DNA of 64,000 bases, from the NCBI RefSeq assembly GCF_000003815.2, contig NC_049980.1:20586238-20650237 (forward strand). Direction: 5' to 3'. This document shows, piece by piece, positions 35,816 to 47,578 of this stretch. Positions within the stretch are counted from its first letter, which is position 1. Every line of letters starts with the position of its first letter. This DNA is from Branchiostoma floridae (lineage: Eukaryota; Chordata; Leptocardii; Amphioxiformes; Branchiostomatidae). Below the pieces are notes generated by a model. It saw only the letters and a list, made by a program, of their open reading frames with translations. It was not told where the DNA came from and searched no databases. A program made the position numbers and the translations under genes.

Positions 35816-37143
35816 TGATCGCCGTGACAATGTCAGCATATAACCGTGATAGAACTCCTTGGTTTCACCATAAACTTTGTCACCGCCGAAGACATTTGGA
35901 ACAAATGACCACAACTCCTTATTTCACCGTAACTTTGTCACCGTTCATTCTCAAGCTGCACACATTTTTCTCTAAATTGGCATGACGAGGTAACCGAACA
36001 TCGATGGTAGAAACGCCAAAGTTTGTTTGCGCAAAGTGCGGAAACCGACGCCACTAATATTTGGTGTGATTTTCAAAACAATTCCCAATTCGCTAAATAC
36101 CACAAAGCGGCGTAATTTATATATTTAAGGTTATTTTGGTGGGATGGAATGTCAGACCTTGTGCAGAAACCGTTACATTTGTGTCACGACTCGACGGTTC
36201 CTGTCAGGCAGGCTTTGTTGTAAAATTTACCTGGCAGGGCAGCAGCGACAGCTCTACTGATTACCGTGACATCACCGGTCCAAGGTGCTAAATCAAGACC
36301 AGATGTTTGGGTCCAAGACAAAGTTAGGTCAAACACAATTTGGACACGACATTAATAACTGTTATGATCTCGGTACGGAACTGTGGGAAACCTTGAACGC
36401 TCAAGGTACATTGGAACACTGCGAATGAAGGCATGCTACAAGATCAGTCATAATTTGGAGCCGCTTCAGAATTCGAGTGGAAGCCATGATTATGATCCTT
36501 CATGAATTTTTGTTATTGAATGGTTGGTGACAGACGTGATAAATCGTAGGTCACACCTATGAGATGTGTTGCCGCAATCTAATACTCAATAGGAAAAAGA
36601 CATTTACATACCGGACATTTCTGTATGTCTGTATCACAACTGCAAAAATTTCAATCATTGAACGATAAAGTATCATAGCATTTTCCAATTGATTATGCAA
36701 ATCGTGCCCTAATTTACGTCATTTACACCAAGACATGTCCGTGCCACCATGATATTCATATGATATGATTGTAAAGATCCTATAGACGTGTTATATTTTA
36801 TAAGCGTTTGTAGCACACCCAGACCCTGTTTTCAATTTCAGAGCTACCTATACTCCTCCTTTTACTAAACTTTGGTATGACGTCATGCGGACGTTAAGAG
36901 TACTGCAGCGTGAGAGAAACTAATCCTCAGAAGGCAAGTTATCAAAGTTACAGAAGTAACGTCTGTTGGGAACAGGTCAGCAGGGAAAAGATCTGTATGC
37001 TTTAATTATAAGATAGCAGAAAAACACTGTCCCAATCTTTCTAAAAATTTAACCGAAAAATTACAAAAAATTGCTGCTGTTTTCCAGAGGGAGTGAAGCG
37101 TACCAGCCATATACAGCCATATTAGGAGGTCGGCTGCTCTAAA
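35816..37143. other. Intergenic downstream of URAD, no gene seen
   Basis: No supported exon. It probably contains URAD 3' UTR if that gene is transcribed. Confidence 0.4.
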
Positions 37144-37151
37144 CACTGGCC

Positions 37152-37584
37152 TAGGGCTGGGTACCGGTACAGAAAATTCAGGTCCAGGTCCGGTTCAGGT
37201 CCAAAGGATCAGGTCCAGGTCCGGACCTGAACCTGGACCTGATTCAGTATGACTCATACCGATGGTCCATTTCACTACAAAGAAATCTGTCTGGTGGAGT
37301 ATTAGACTTACACTGGCGTTTTAAAATCCTACAACGCTAACTGCACCTGTACGATTGGCTGTAAAACTTGGTAGAAATTACTATAAACTCTACTCTACTT
37401 CACTCTTGTCATTTTCTTCCAACTGCAAGCGCCAAAACGTGTGAATGCCTGATAAAATGATATGTTAATTTTCTAATCGGTCCAACATCCGGTCCACCTA
37501 ATTTTTTCAGGTCCGTTTTTTCTGGACCGGTCCAATAAGAAAAACCGGTTTTGTACCGGTACGCTGTACCGATACCCAGCCCTA
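37152..37584. mobile_element. hAT-type nonautonomous element with intact 8-bp target duplication
   Basis: The inverted ends read TAGGGCTGGGTACCGGTACAG on the left; the complement of the right end is TAGGGCTGGGTATCGGTACAG, one mismatch in 21. The element is 433 bp and flanked by identical 8-mers CACTGGCC (37144-37151 and 37585-37592), the duplication size of hAT transposons. The interior is rich in CAGGTCC/GGACCTG blocks that form further inverted repeats. No transposase frame is seen. Confidence 0.88.
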
Positions 37585-37592
37585 CACTGGCC

Positions 37593-39122
37593 CGTCTCCA
37601 GAGACGTTTTGCTCTAACTTTCATTGCTTTTCGCCCATGGCACTGACTTTTCTTTTGTGAATATGGCTTAGGCAAAAAGCAAAATCGCCTGAGTGTGTAT
37701 TTATATAATTATAAGCCAACTTTCCGCCAAACTTTATGTCATTTCGACTCTAAATCAAGACGTACTGGGTTCCACCTTGAAGAAATGTACATTTGCATTC
37801 CCCTATCCTATGCGCAAATGTGACTTATTTTACTTACACTAATTTCTTGATCTTCAGGTAAAGTGTGTTTCACCCAGCCTTGCCGTGATTGTGAAACCAG
37901 CATATTAGGCTGACACATCACAACAGCCAGAGTGAGTAATGTAGGACGTCAGCAGATGAAGGACGGGCCTGTAGGAGTGGCCTTGGACGAGCGGAGGTGT
38001 ACCGTGGCGTGTGTGTCAGGGGAACACGACTCCATCCAAGAATAACAGTCTTAGAACTCACGCTCATTTTACACCCGCCCCGAGCTACGTTTGGTCTTTT
38101 AATTAGAGTCCCGAGCTGGACCCCCCTAACCTTCTGTTCTTGAAATCTTCGGACGTCCTCGTGGGTTTCCGACACGGAAAGTTCTGATATTTCACAGAAA
38201 GGCACACTCTCACGAAATCTGTGAGCAGCGCATATCGTCTTATCACGCGAATCGGAAAGACTTATTTTAGTTCTTTGAACTAATTACTGCGCCATCCTTC
38301 AGTTCTGTTCATAGAATCCGGCGCCAATAACCTTGGGCTGCCACCTGTACAAACAGCTATTATGTTCTGCCCAGCGCCGGTGGAAAGTGAGACAACTTCT
38401 TTTCAACGGCCGCCATGGCTGCTGCTGACGTAATAACGTCATGCCCTTGCTGTTAGACCTAGCCCACAGCCCCAAACGTAGAAATGCAAAAAGATAAAGA
38501 CATGGCGATTATTGAAGGACATGCGGTCACCCACTCGCTAATTGCCATGTTATCCGTTGATTAAAATGATTGTGACAGAGTCAGGATCGGTCAATCTTGT
38601 TGTCCATACTTTTATTCTATGTAGCAATATGAGTATATATATTTCCACTTCAGGAGAAAGTTATTTTGGAAAGCGATGTTGCCCGGACATCTCTCCCTGC
38701 GCATGACGTGTTTCTAGAGGAATGGTCCGAGTCGTGAGCTCGCCCTGCCACGGTGTGTGTTTACACATTCTACCCCGCTATCTGTCAGCAGGTCTCTTTT
38801 CTGACCGGCTGGAGAAGTGGGGCAACATTCCCTAACGACATCTCCGCAGCGCTGGAGTCAAGGGGAAGAACTTGACTCCTCCGACAACGAGATTAGGGAG
38901 GTGCGAAGTTGATGCGGATGTTTGTTAGTTTTTAAAGCAGGGGACTTACCAGGGGTTTTGTGCACCTGCCAGTGGATACATCCTACCAGTAATAGTAGAA
39001 TTTCTACTTCTGTTATAAGGGGTTCGTGTTACAATTACAAGAAGCTTTTACTGATCTTTACGTTATAGTGTGTTCTCGTTGTGGCTACTATCATACATCG
39101 AACTGATGCGATATTCTTCCTC
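37593..39122. other. Intergenic with possible regulatory motifs
   Basis: No supported exon. Features: TGACGTAATAACGTCA, two CRE half-sites in inverted order at about 38427-38442; an ATG in near-ideal context (GCCGCCATGG) at 38415 opening a 13-codon frame; and a GGAGTCAAG / CTTGACTCC hairpin at 38854-38879 in a GC-rich patch (38690-38900). Confidence 0.35.
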
Positions 39123-39290
39123 ACACACAAACAAGAACACACACGCGCCGATGGAAGTAGAGAGAGATATAACGTTACACAGTCACACACACGCACATTA
39201 AAAAAAACTTAGACACGCAGATGCACACACATGCGCGCGCACACACACACCCATATACATACATACATACGAGTACATACACACATAAAA
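39123..39290. repeat. Imperfect (CA)n and (CATA)n microsatellite
   Basis: Several CA runs, interrupted by other sequence, pass into CATACATACATAC. Confidence 0.85.
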
Positions 39291-39539
39291 GAGGTAAACA
39301 TCACCATCAATAAACCTCCGTATCTGAGAGTTTTCCGCATTCTACACAAGAAGATGTAAGTGATAAGAATATGGTAACTATTAGAATTAAATGGGCAAGT
39401 AACTCATGAATCCCTAAAACAATTCTAAAATCTTGCAACTCACGTTTGATATTCAAGTTCAAGATCAAGAACGAATTCATTCAGATGTTACATAATAGAT
39501 GGACTTGAAAATCTCTGAGTGAATTAGTAGTGAGGGTCA

Positions 39540-39901
39540 AGTCGTGACCAATCGGGTTATGCGGTCAGTTGCCCCGCCCTGCTCTGTCAGCGGACCATCA
39601 GGAGTTCCCAAGGATTGTACCAGAGTGTAAACATTGCCTCGACCCTCGACAACTCTTCTTGTCGGATCTGGGGCTTCGTGTACTCGAGAAGGAAACCCTG
39701 GGTAAACACGGCGGGTACAGGCCGGCTCTGGTTACCTCGGGGGATATACACACCTGCGCCCGCACCGCACGCCGCGCTACCTCCATCATCTGCGCGGGAA
39801 ATGTTTGGAGTAGCGGGGCACTTTCAAACGATTAAATGTGCAGGCCGCGACACGTGCCTCGTCCGGAAACGGCGGGTCGCCGCTCGCACAGGATCTGAAT
39901 G
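39540..39901 (+). other. Probable 5' noncoding exon / CpG-rich leader of the first bHLH gene
   Basis: A GC- and CpG-rich block ends at a consensus donor, GAATG|GTAAGT (donor from 39902). A good acceptor, TTTTGTTGCAG (AG at 41459-41460), lies 59 bp before the bHLH ATG at 41520. Joining them gives a 1.56-kb intron in the 5' UTR. The splice signals are visible; the link between them is inferred and no transcript is at hand. Confidence 0.4.
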
Positions 39902-41460
39902 GTAAGTTAACATTCTCGTGCTATTTATACTTCCTCGCTAGTTGTATTGATGACAAGCACTCATGTAGCTGGACAATGGATACAAGTGTCGGAGAAGAAT
40001 TCGAGCCGTTATGAGGTTTTGAAGATTTGGTTACAGTAGTCTGAATGGTCTGCCCTTCTTACCAATATTGTCGAATAGTTCAGGGGCTTGTGGCTTTTGC
40101 TCTCCTGTAATTGTACTTGGGGAGAATAAACTGGGTTCAGGTTGCTTATATTCTTCCTGTCGTTCCATTGGAGTGACGTAAAGGTTGGCAGAGCTACACA
40201 TGTAACAACAGTCCGTCAGAAGACTGGTCAAGGTGCGCGGTGTAGGATCTTCTCTGCAGGTATGGAGTACAAGTGTGTTTACTTTTCTTTGCCTTTTTCG
40301 AAATATCAAGAAAGTTTTCTATCTGCAGTTTTAAAACACTTTCCTATAGATATTGCAGATATTATATCTATTGTCATTCGACTTGCTTGCAGCAGGGTAC
40401 GTATTTTCTTACTGTATGGATCCTAAAGTTCGCTTCTTTTGAGTAATAGTTCTGGTTAACGTTGTTGAAAAAGTTTCACTTTATCATATTTTACAGTCCT
40501 TTTTTAGGCCATGTACACAAGGGAATGATTAAAGGTTCGTTGGAGTAAAAGAAAAGAAAGTGGTATTCTTCAAAACTTTGTCCTTCTTGCATCCCATACT
40601 TTAAAAATTCTTTTTAGATCTCGCTAGACTTTGCAACACCTACTAAACATATGGCGACGTTTCTTTGTTACTATGTCAAATAGCAATACAAAAAGTCTGT
40701 AAACAAGCACAAATTAAATCGTCGGAAGTAACATTTCAAATTTTGGTCTCTTATTCTTGGTCTCTTATTCATATCCTGAAAAAGTAAAAGAAGTATATGT
40801 CTAAACCGCAAACCACATTTGCGTTTGACAAAGCGTTTTATGCAATATGTGTAACATTTCTTTAGATACTCATACAACAGAAAGGGTGAGTGGCCTTTGG
40901 TCGTTGTCAAAACGTTGAAGTACAGATGCTGACTAAGCCTGGCTTGCAGGCGTACTCGGAATCTCCTAAATTTTGTCAGGAATATAATGGCTTGAATTTT
41001 TTTCTAAACACCAAATCCCAGGGGGAGGGGGTGAAATGAGTAGAGACTTAGGTCATTTCACGTTCCCCCAATCTTTGATAGAACATTTCCTTTTTCTCGT
41101 TTAGTCTAATTCAGTGTCTGAGCTGTTAATCTCAACAGAAGTTCTGCTCTGTTCATGCTGCCGAGTCCCGCTTGCGCTGTGTCTGAATAAAATATTAATA
41201 AATGCTATTTTGTAAGGCCCCTTTGCCGGACGGTAATCGCTGAGCGACCATACAGTGACCAATATTTGACTTGTGTGGCCCTCATGATGCAAGCTTTAAG
41301 TCTGATTTAAAAGACATCAAAACGCTCATATTTTGAAAAAAAAAAACTCATCTTCATCTTTGAAATTCGTTGAGTGATTTGTCAAACTCTTGGTTGCTTA
41401 GCTCCAGAACACTTTTCACCTTTACATGAACAGAACAAACAATTCTATATTTTGTTGCAG
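39902..41460 (+). other. Putative 5' UTR intron, no gene seen
   Basis: AT-rich sequence with no recognised exon, bounded by the proposed donor and acceptor. Confidence 0.35.
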
Positions 41461-41519
41461 CCTTGCAGGACTTGAATTATCTAGTTGAGACATGAGCTAC
41501 TAGAAGAAACACCACCGCC

Positions 41520-43347
41520 ATGTCCACAGGGACAGTAAGCACCGACACCGTCAGCGAGTTGGGCTACATGGATACGGACACTGAGGAGGAAGCTCTCGGC
41601 TCTGAAGTCATCCTCCACCGAGAAGGTCTCCCCCACGGCCCGCTTACAAACCTTACGAGGCCGTTGCGGCGGCGGGTGCGGAGAAAAAGGCAGGCGGAAT
41701 CCACGAAGTACTGTAACAAGCAGAAACCCGAACAGAGAAACGCCGCTAACGCGAGAGAAAGATCCCGAATGAGGGTTTTGAGTAAGGCGTTCTCCAAGTT
41801 GAAGACGACGTTACCCTGGGTCCCGCCAGACACCAAACTGTCCAAACTGGACACACTGCGCCTCGCCACGTCCTACATATCCCACATGCGGCAGGTCCTG
41901 GTGGGGGACAAGATGGTGGAACAGTCGCTCCATCCGCTGATGCTGGTAAGTCACTGATTGTAGCCATAACATACGGCATACACTACATTGCCATTGGATT
42001 CGATTCCCCATCTCCAACATTCGGTAAAGAAAAATTATTGAAGTACAGTGGCCATCATAAAATCATAATCATAATAATTATAACGACAGTATTTAAGTAC
42101 TAACGCTGAGTTACAAAATCTGTTGAGTGGTGATTTTCATAGGCGAAGAACGATATGTTTTACTTTTTTGTGTTCTCCTTTGAATCATACTTTAACATCG
42201 CGCATCATAGACCAACACGGGTCACACAAATCCAAGTTTGGTCGTTCAACGGTCTCTCAGCGATCGCTGTGAAATGGAAAGGGGCCCTTAATAACTAAGA
42301 GTAGACCTCGTTACGTTAGACGGTCTCATGGTGTTGTTAACCGGGTCAAGACAAGCTTACAAGATTGACAAACCTTTCATGAGGACTTGGCACCTCATTA
42401 CACAGAGACATGACCTTGTGACAAAACTATTTTTGCCAGCAACTGAGACAGTTGGATATAAGCCCGACTTTGCAGACTTTAAGGGATTTTCTGGTGGCCT
42501 TCCCTTCACCATAACCATTGCTTACAGGAAAAACTGTGACACGCAGGGAGACCCATGTAGGGGTACCGAAAACATCGTGGCTCTGATTTCTAGAAGAGAT
42601 ACGAGGAGATTCCATAGTTGAAAGAATCTAGCTAAAAAGACATTTCCATAGTTGAAAGAATGTAACTAAAAGACAAAGCAACTTGAGTTCCACGACCCTA
42701 TACCTTCGCTCAATGGTTTTAACATTTACGACTGATATATTGTGTTCCCCACGCATTATGCAATAAGGTCTTCATTTACATAAATTATATCAGTTGATCA
42801 TCTCCTTCACTCAAACAACAGAAGACAACCTTATCTTAGGAAAGAAGGCTATATTAGCATTTTCTGCTTATTTACAGTGTGTACCATTAGGTCCTCATTT
42901 GCATGATTCTATTCAACAATATTCACCTTCGCGTAACCAAATGTCACAAGTATGAAATTCCCGTCACGAGTTTATAAAATGTGCTCATTAATTATGCAAG
43001 TTATATTCTGATTTGAATAATCACCATCAAATTATATCACTTAGTTATTTAAGCTATGTCCATACCAAGAATCATGACGATACGGCAACCCCATCTTGAA
43101 TTATTGTCTTTCAAAGTCTGAAACTAAACCGGCTCCTGCAGTAAAGCCGCTAAGGAGCCCAAGCCTACATGTAAATCCCTTACTCTCTGCCTCTATCGTA
43201 AATAACGACTATAGTATTTCCAGAACTCAAGATGTCGAAACCAGAAATTCCACTGCAGTACCGTAACAAGCCGCTGATAGTTTCAAGGTCTGAGGAGGAC
43301 TACCTACATACCAAATACATGTAGCAATGTAATACACGCACACACAC

Positions 43348-43384
<37 letters not shown>

Positions 43385-44664
43385 GACAGACACACACANN
43401 NNNNNNNNNNNNNNNNNNNNNNNNNNNNNNNNNNNNNNNNNNNNNNNNNNNNNNNNNNNNNNNNNNNNNNNNNNNNNNNNNNNNNNNNNNNNNNNNNNGG
43501 GATGTGAAGTGTTCCGGTGAATCCCCTTCTCTTCTGATGCCATAAAAGACAAACACAATGGACATTTGTTACAATATAATGTATCGTATGATTACACAGT
43601 ATAATGACTTAAGTAGAGATACAAATAGCATTACCTTCACTTAATAAATCTGAACTAAATTAGTCAAGACTAGAGTTACCTGGATATAATTGAATCTTTA
43701 TTTGTAAACCCATCATGAGGCTAATTGCAAGATTAGTACAAGGCTACACACGGATGCGATAATGTGATCAATGTGAAACAAATGACTAGTTTATAGCTAT
43801 AGATATGAAGGTTGTGCCCGTAACAGATTGCATTAGCCCGTTACACCTACACACAACCCTTACTCGTGTGTAATAGGGCTTTCACACTGAAACCAAATTA
43901 GTAGGAATCAAGCAGAACCAGTCGGAATGAAGTATTTGCAAAATTCGTGCCACATTCGGGGCCATTCCGAGTGGGACTTCCAAATGGACCTTATATCCCC
44001 TTCACACGAGAAGGAATGAGCCGGAATGCCGTCAGAATGAAAAGTCTTTTCTACTCGTGGGAATTCGTAGTGTATTCTAGAAATTCTTACTGCATTCGAG
44101 ATTTTTTTGGCCACATTCGGGCAGGATTCGAAGTGGCTTGCCGTTTCGGTTCTCCATCGAATGAGATAAGAATGTTTCGAATAATGTTGGAATGCCACAG
44201 AATGTGGTCAGACTGCAGTTAGAATAGTTAGAATCCACTTAGAATCCACTTAGAATGCCATTCGATATTTCTCCACTTCGAATGCACCTCGACAGTTTTT
44301 GACATGTCAAAAACTTTCGAGCCAGCTAAAAGAACGGGGACGAATATCTCGAGTGCAGTAAGAATGTTTAGAATACAGTACGAATTGCCAGGAATAGAAA
44401 ACAATTTTCCATTCTGACGGCGTTCCGGCTCATTCGTGCTCTCGATCGTGTGAAGGGGGCTTAACATCAGCAGAATAGAGTAATTTACACAGATGTTGTG
44501 ATGACACTTTTCAGACCTGGCCGTACACGTTCAGCACCAAGGTCCAGGAGAACCTGCTCCCCGAGCCGCCGCTGTGCCTGCACGAGCCGCCGCCCCTGTC
44601 CGGACCCTGCCGGTACGGACCGGACATCGGGATCGGGATGGACTCCGTGCTGTTCAACAAATAA
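41520..44664 (+). CDS. Tcf21/Msc-like: bHLH transcription factor, TCF21/musculin class, copy 1
   Basis: Two exons, 41520-41945 and 44515-44664, give 191 residues (TCF21 proteins are about 180, musculin about 200). The N-terminus starts MSTGTVS, like vertebrate TCF21. An acidic stretch and an Arg-rich patch (RRRVRRKR) precede the bHLH: basic region [14 protein letters not shown] (72-85), helix 1 about 86-102 with [13 protein letters not shown], and helix 2 about 106-127. The donor is CTG|GTAAGT and the acceptor TTTTCAG|ACC, phase 0, giving LHPLML-TWPYTF across the junction as in TCF21 (HPVNL-TWPF). The Pro-rich tail ends in LFNK. The family binds CANNTG E-boxes as a heterodimer with E proteins in muscle and mesoderm development. 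A second copy lies 4.9 kb downstream. The intron holds a (CA)n next to a gap and a MITE ending about 50 bp before the acceptor. Confidence 0.93.
41958..43330. other. Intron of bHLH copy 1, no further gene seen
   Basis: AT-rich. A 97-codon frame at 42328-42621 has no recognisable domain or splice context and is not called. Confidence 0.4.
43336..43398. repeat. (CA)n microsatellite abutting a gap
   Basis: Alternating CA run with GACA units ending directly at the Ns. The repeat probably caused the gap. Confidence 0.95.
43399..43498. other. Assembly gap (100 N)
   Basis: Exactly 100 Ns inside the intron of bHLH copy 1. Confidence 0.99.
43877..44463. mobile_element. Long-armed inverted-repeat MITE (Harbinger-like) in the bHLH intron
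   Basis: The stretch from about 43996 (CCCCTTCACACGAG, ATGAGCCGGAATGCCGTCAG) matches the reverse complement of 44463 back to about 44330 (CCCCCTTCACACGATCG, ATGAGCCGGAACGCCGTCAG). This gives arms of roughly 130 bp. Outer ends GGGCTTTCACAC and GTGTGAAGGGGGCT have TAA next to them on both sides, compatible with a PIF/Harbinger 3-bp target site. A perfect 22-nt palindrome lies at 44294-44315. Superfamily assignment is tentative. Confidence 0.65.
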
Positions 44665-45518
44665 GATTATTCGAATTTTACGTACAGTAATACATGTACA
44701 GTATCATATCATCCCAGGAGAAACAATTAGAATTAAGTAAGAAATTATCAAATTGATACCTACAATCTTTATCATCATAGCATTCTCGAAAAATAGATTA
44801 TTATTAGATTTCCTATCCTATATCTTGATTGCAGTTTTTACTTCATGTAACCTATTGGTATTGTAGGGACGTTATACACTTGGGTTTGAAATTGCCCAGC
44901 CCTTGTAACTTGCTGTTTGTACATAAATGTGATTCATTTAGTTTAATCCGTATTTTACTTTGTCCAGTCAATATGACTGCATGCATTATAAAATAGGTCA
45001 AGGCAGAGCGCACGAAAATGATCGCTGCGATGTACAATAGGCAAGGGTGATTTAATTAATGTGCTATGTAAGCTGCTGTATAATGTTGGTATCACATAAT
45101 CCACATGGTAAGGACATGGGCGCACTTTGAATAGTATCGCACAATGTTCCCATGTGGAGACATGGAACCTAACCCCACATTCGCCCACCTGACGATACCG
45201 ACCACTTGAGAGTAACAATAGCGTGTGTTGATCGCTCTCCGCCCGGCCGTGTTTACATAGCTGCGCGGCGGGATGCGCCCGTGTTGTGGCGAGCAGCACC
45301 AACCACTGCCCGACCTCCGCATACAGGTTCAACAAGGGGGCCAAGGATCGCTTATGAATCAAACAACACTGACAAGCACCGATATCACTTAGTTATAGGA
45401 ACATGATCTTTGCCGGGCAAATACCTACAAATAATATAATCATGGGACTGTAGATCAATCGATGACATCAAAGCCGTTGAAAAACTGTTATACATTTTAT
45501 CACACTTGTATTATAGTC
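44665..45518. other. Intergenic, includes probable 3' UTR of bHLH copy 1
   Basis: No further exon is recognised. A GC-richer patch at 45230-45320 has overlapping frames with no domain. Confidence 0.4.
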
Positions 45519-45580
45519 GATGACGAAAGATAGCCGATGCTATCTGAGACGTCAGGCCGTTTACAAAATTTATCCCCCCT
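45519..45580 (+). ncRNA. Degenerate hammerhead-like motif, copy A
   Basis: TGACGA (45521-45526) precedes a 7-bp stem AGATAGC / GCTATCT (45528-45534, 45539-45545) with loop CGAT, then GAGACGTC. It aligns over about 60 bp with 61845-61906. The core departs from the hammerhead consensus at the first C of CUGANGA and in GAAA (GAGA), so this copy is probably inactive. It is likely the tail of a retroelement. Confidence 0.35.
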
Positions 45581-46404
45581 GAGTTGAGATGACTGACTTT
45601 TTCAAAATTCTGTACGCTATTACCTGGATATGTAACCTTCAACCACGTATCATGAAGCGCACAGCATCTTAACATGCACCCTTTAGTTTCAATTGCAAAA
45701 TGACATGACACAGCCAAGATATCTAAAGATAGACGGCACCATCATATTATGTCACCTATCACAGTAACTGATATAATACCAGACGTGCACTACTTGTACA
45801 AAAAGCCCATAATCCATCGCCAATATGTAGTCTTGAGTTAAAAAGTGACCTGCACCTCTGAATGTTTCAAGTTCATTCCATTACATCATGTAGTATACAA
45901 CAAGTAGCTTGAAATGATCTTTCGAAAGACGAAGAATGTACAATGTATGTCTATATAACCAACTAGCTAGGTAAACTAACTAGGATGGCACCCAGGCATG
46001 CCGTCTTATGCACTCTTAGAAAGTATCAACATTGTTAATTTTGCCATGGCGCCACCAGCTGCTTTTGTGTTGCATGGTCGTTGTTTATATCAGACGACTC
46101 ATTGCTTATCATATCATTTGTCTTACCTTATCGAAACCATTAGCTGGAAGTGATCTATATCTAGGCTAATGATTTCTGGTGGATACAAGTTCGCAGGCCT
46201 GTGTCATGGTACCGCAAATCAACGTCACAACGTACAGTGGGTCAAAGTGTGATAGGTTCAGACTAGGAGCTCCATATTATGGACCATAATCTGGAACCCA
46301 TTCTGTTGCCATGGCCTACACACGGGTTAGTCTTCGTTGGGCACTATTCCTTGGAGAGACTGGCGAACTCTCCAAACAGAGGTCTCCGACTGTGTTTGAC
46401 ATGT
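45581..46404. other. Intergenic, no gene seen
   Basis: No supported feature. Confidence 0.4.
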
Positions 46405-46660
46405 TTTAGTCGTTATTGTCGCGGTATCGTTTTGCCTTTTGTCCCCTTTTCTTTCCGTGTCTGGCAAAATTAAGGAAATGGGACAAAATAGAAAGCCCAA
46501 CAAAAACGCCTATAGATAAAACACGTCTATAGGCGCTTTTGTCGTACTTTCGCCGTATTTTGTCCCCTATTCTTCCCGTGTTAAACGTTTGGCAGGCGTA
46601 AATGAAGGAAATGGGACAAAATAGAAAGTCCAACAGAAACGCCTTTAGCTAAAACATGTC
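46405..46660. repeat. Two-copy tandem duplication, about 125-135 bp unit
   Basis: Both copies share TTTTGTCCCC, TTCCGTGT/TTCCCGTGT, AAGGAAATGGGACAAAATAG, AAAGYCCAACARAAACGCCT and TAAAACAYGTC in the same order. The first spans about 46405-46526 and the second about 46527-46660. Confidence 0.85.
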
Positions 46661-47439
46661 AACAGCAAGAATCATACTCTGCTTGGAGAGTACAGGCTGA
46701 GATGTTTATAGAGAAATGTGAAAGATACTGCATGGAAGACGTAAGGATGTATGGAATGATATTCAGCAGTCACCACATACCAAGACCGTGCGTACGAATG
46801 ATCACGAATGACTTCCACAGCGATATCCATAGAGAGGCCTCTGAGGAGATTCAGTCTACCAAAATGAGGTATAGGAACATTTTGCAATGCTAAATAAAAG
46901 CACACCTATACACTCACATACACTACTTATACACACATAATGTTAGGCGAACATCAAAATTTCTCGCGAGATCAACAAAGCTGTGGTCACATGACTCTGA
47001 CGTGTGCGGTCACAAGCGGTCACAACAACGGAAATTGGAATTTTGGTATATCACAAGAAGGTTCTTAAGTTTCGTAATTTATTTCCTGAAAAACGCGTTC
47101 TACTAGTAGGCTTTATTACAAAGGTACAAACTTCCGCCAAAGTACATGTAGCACACCCCAGGTAAAGGCTTTACATGCTATTAAGAGGGCCACAGAAGAC
47201 CAAGCAAAGCAAGCAACCAATGAAATGAAGCCACTTTTGGTAAACGTATTCATAAGATATTTGTTCAATCATATCATTGCAATAACTTAGATTTGTGGAA
47301 ACATTTTATGGTGATATCATCAGCTTTCGGTCTTTGCATGACGGTTAGACATCGATGTGTTCATAATTTTACTATTCTATTATTTACAACAGCTGGATTA
47401 AGGTTAGAACATACTAGCTAGTAAAGGCCCTTTTCCAGG
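46661..47439. other. Intergenic, no gene seen
   Basis: No supported exon. Confidence 0.4.
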
Positions 47440-47578
47440 GTGTAATTTAATTATCCGGGTGGTGCAATAATGCGAAGTTATCCAGCTGGACCGATCCGAG
47501 TTGGGATTTTCTAATCCTGTGCAGTTAACAGAAGTGTGTGGACTGGTAATCCGTTGTGCAATTAACTGGCTTCTACTG
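47440..47578. mobile_element. Truncated copy of the Tigger-like MITE
   Basis: GGTGCAATAATGCGAAGT, TTAACAGAAGTGTG and TGCAATTAACTGGCTTCTAC are shared with 28060-28162 in the same order. The left terminal repeat is missing, so this is a 5'-truncated, older copy. Confidence 0.65.

Noticed and set aside
42328-42621. 97-codon frame inside the bHLH intron
   Set aside because: No recognisable domain and no flanking splice signals consistent with an alternative exon.
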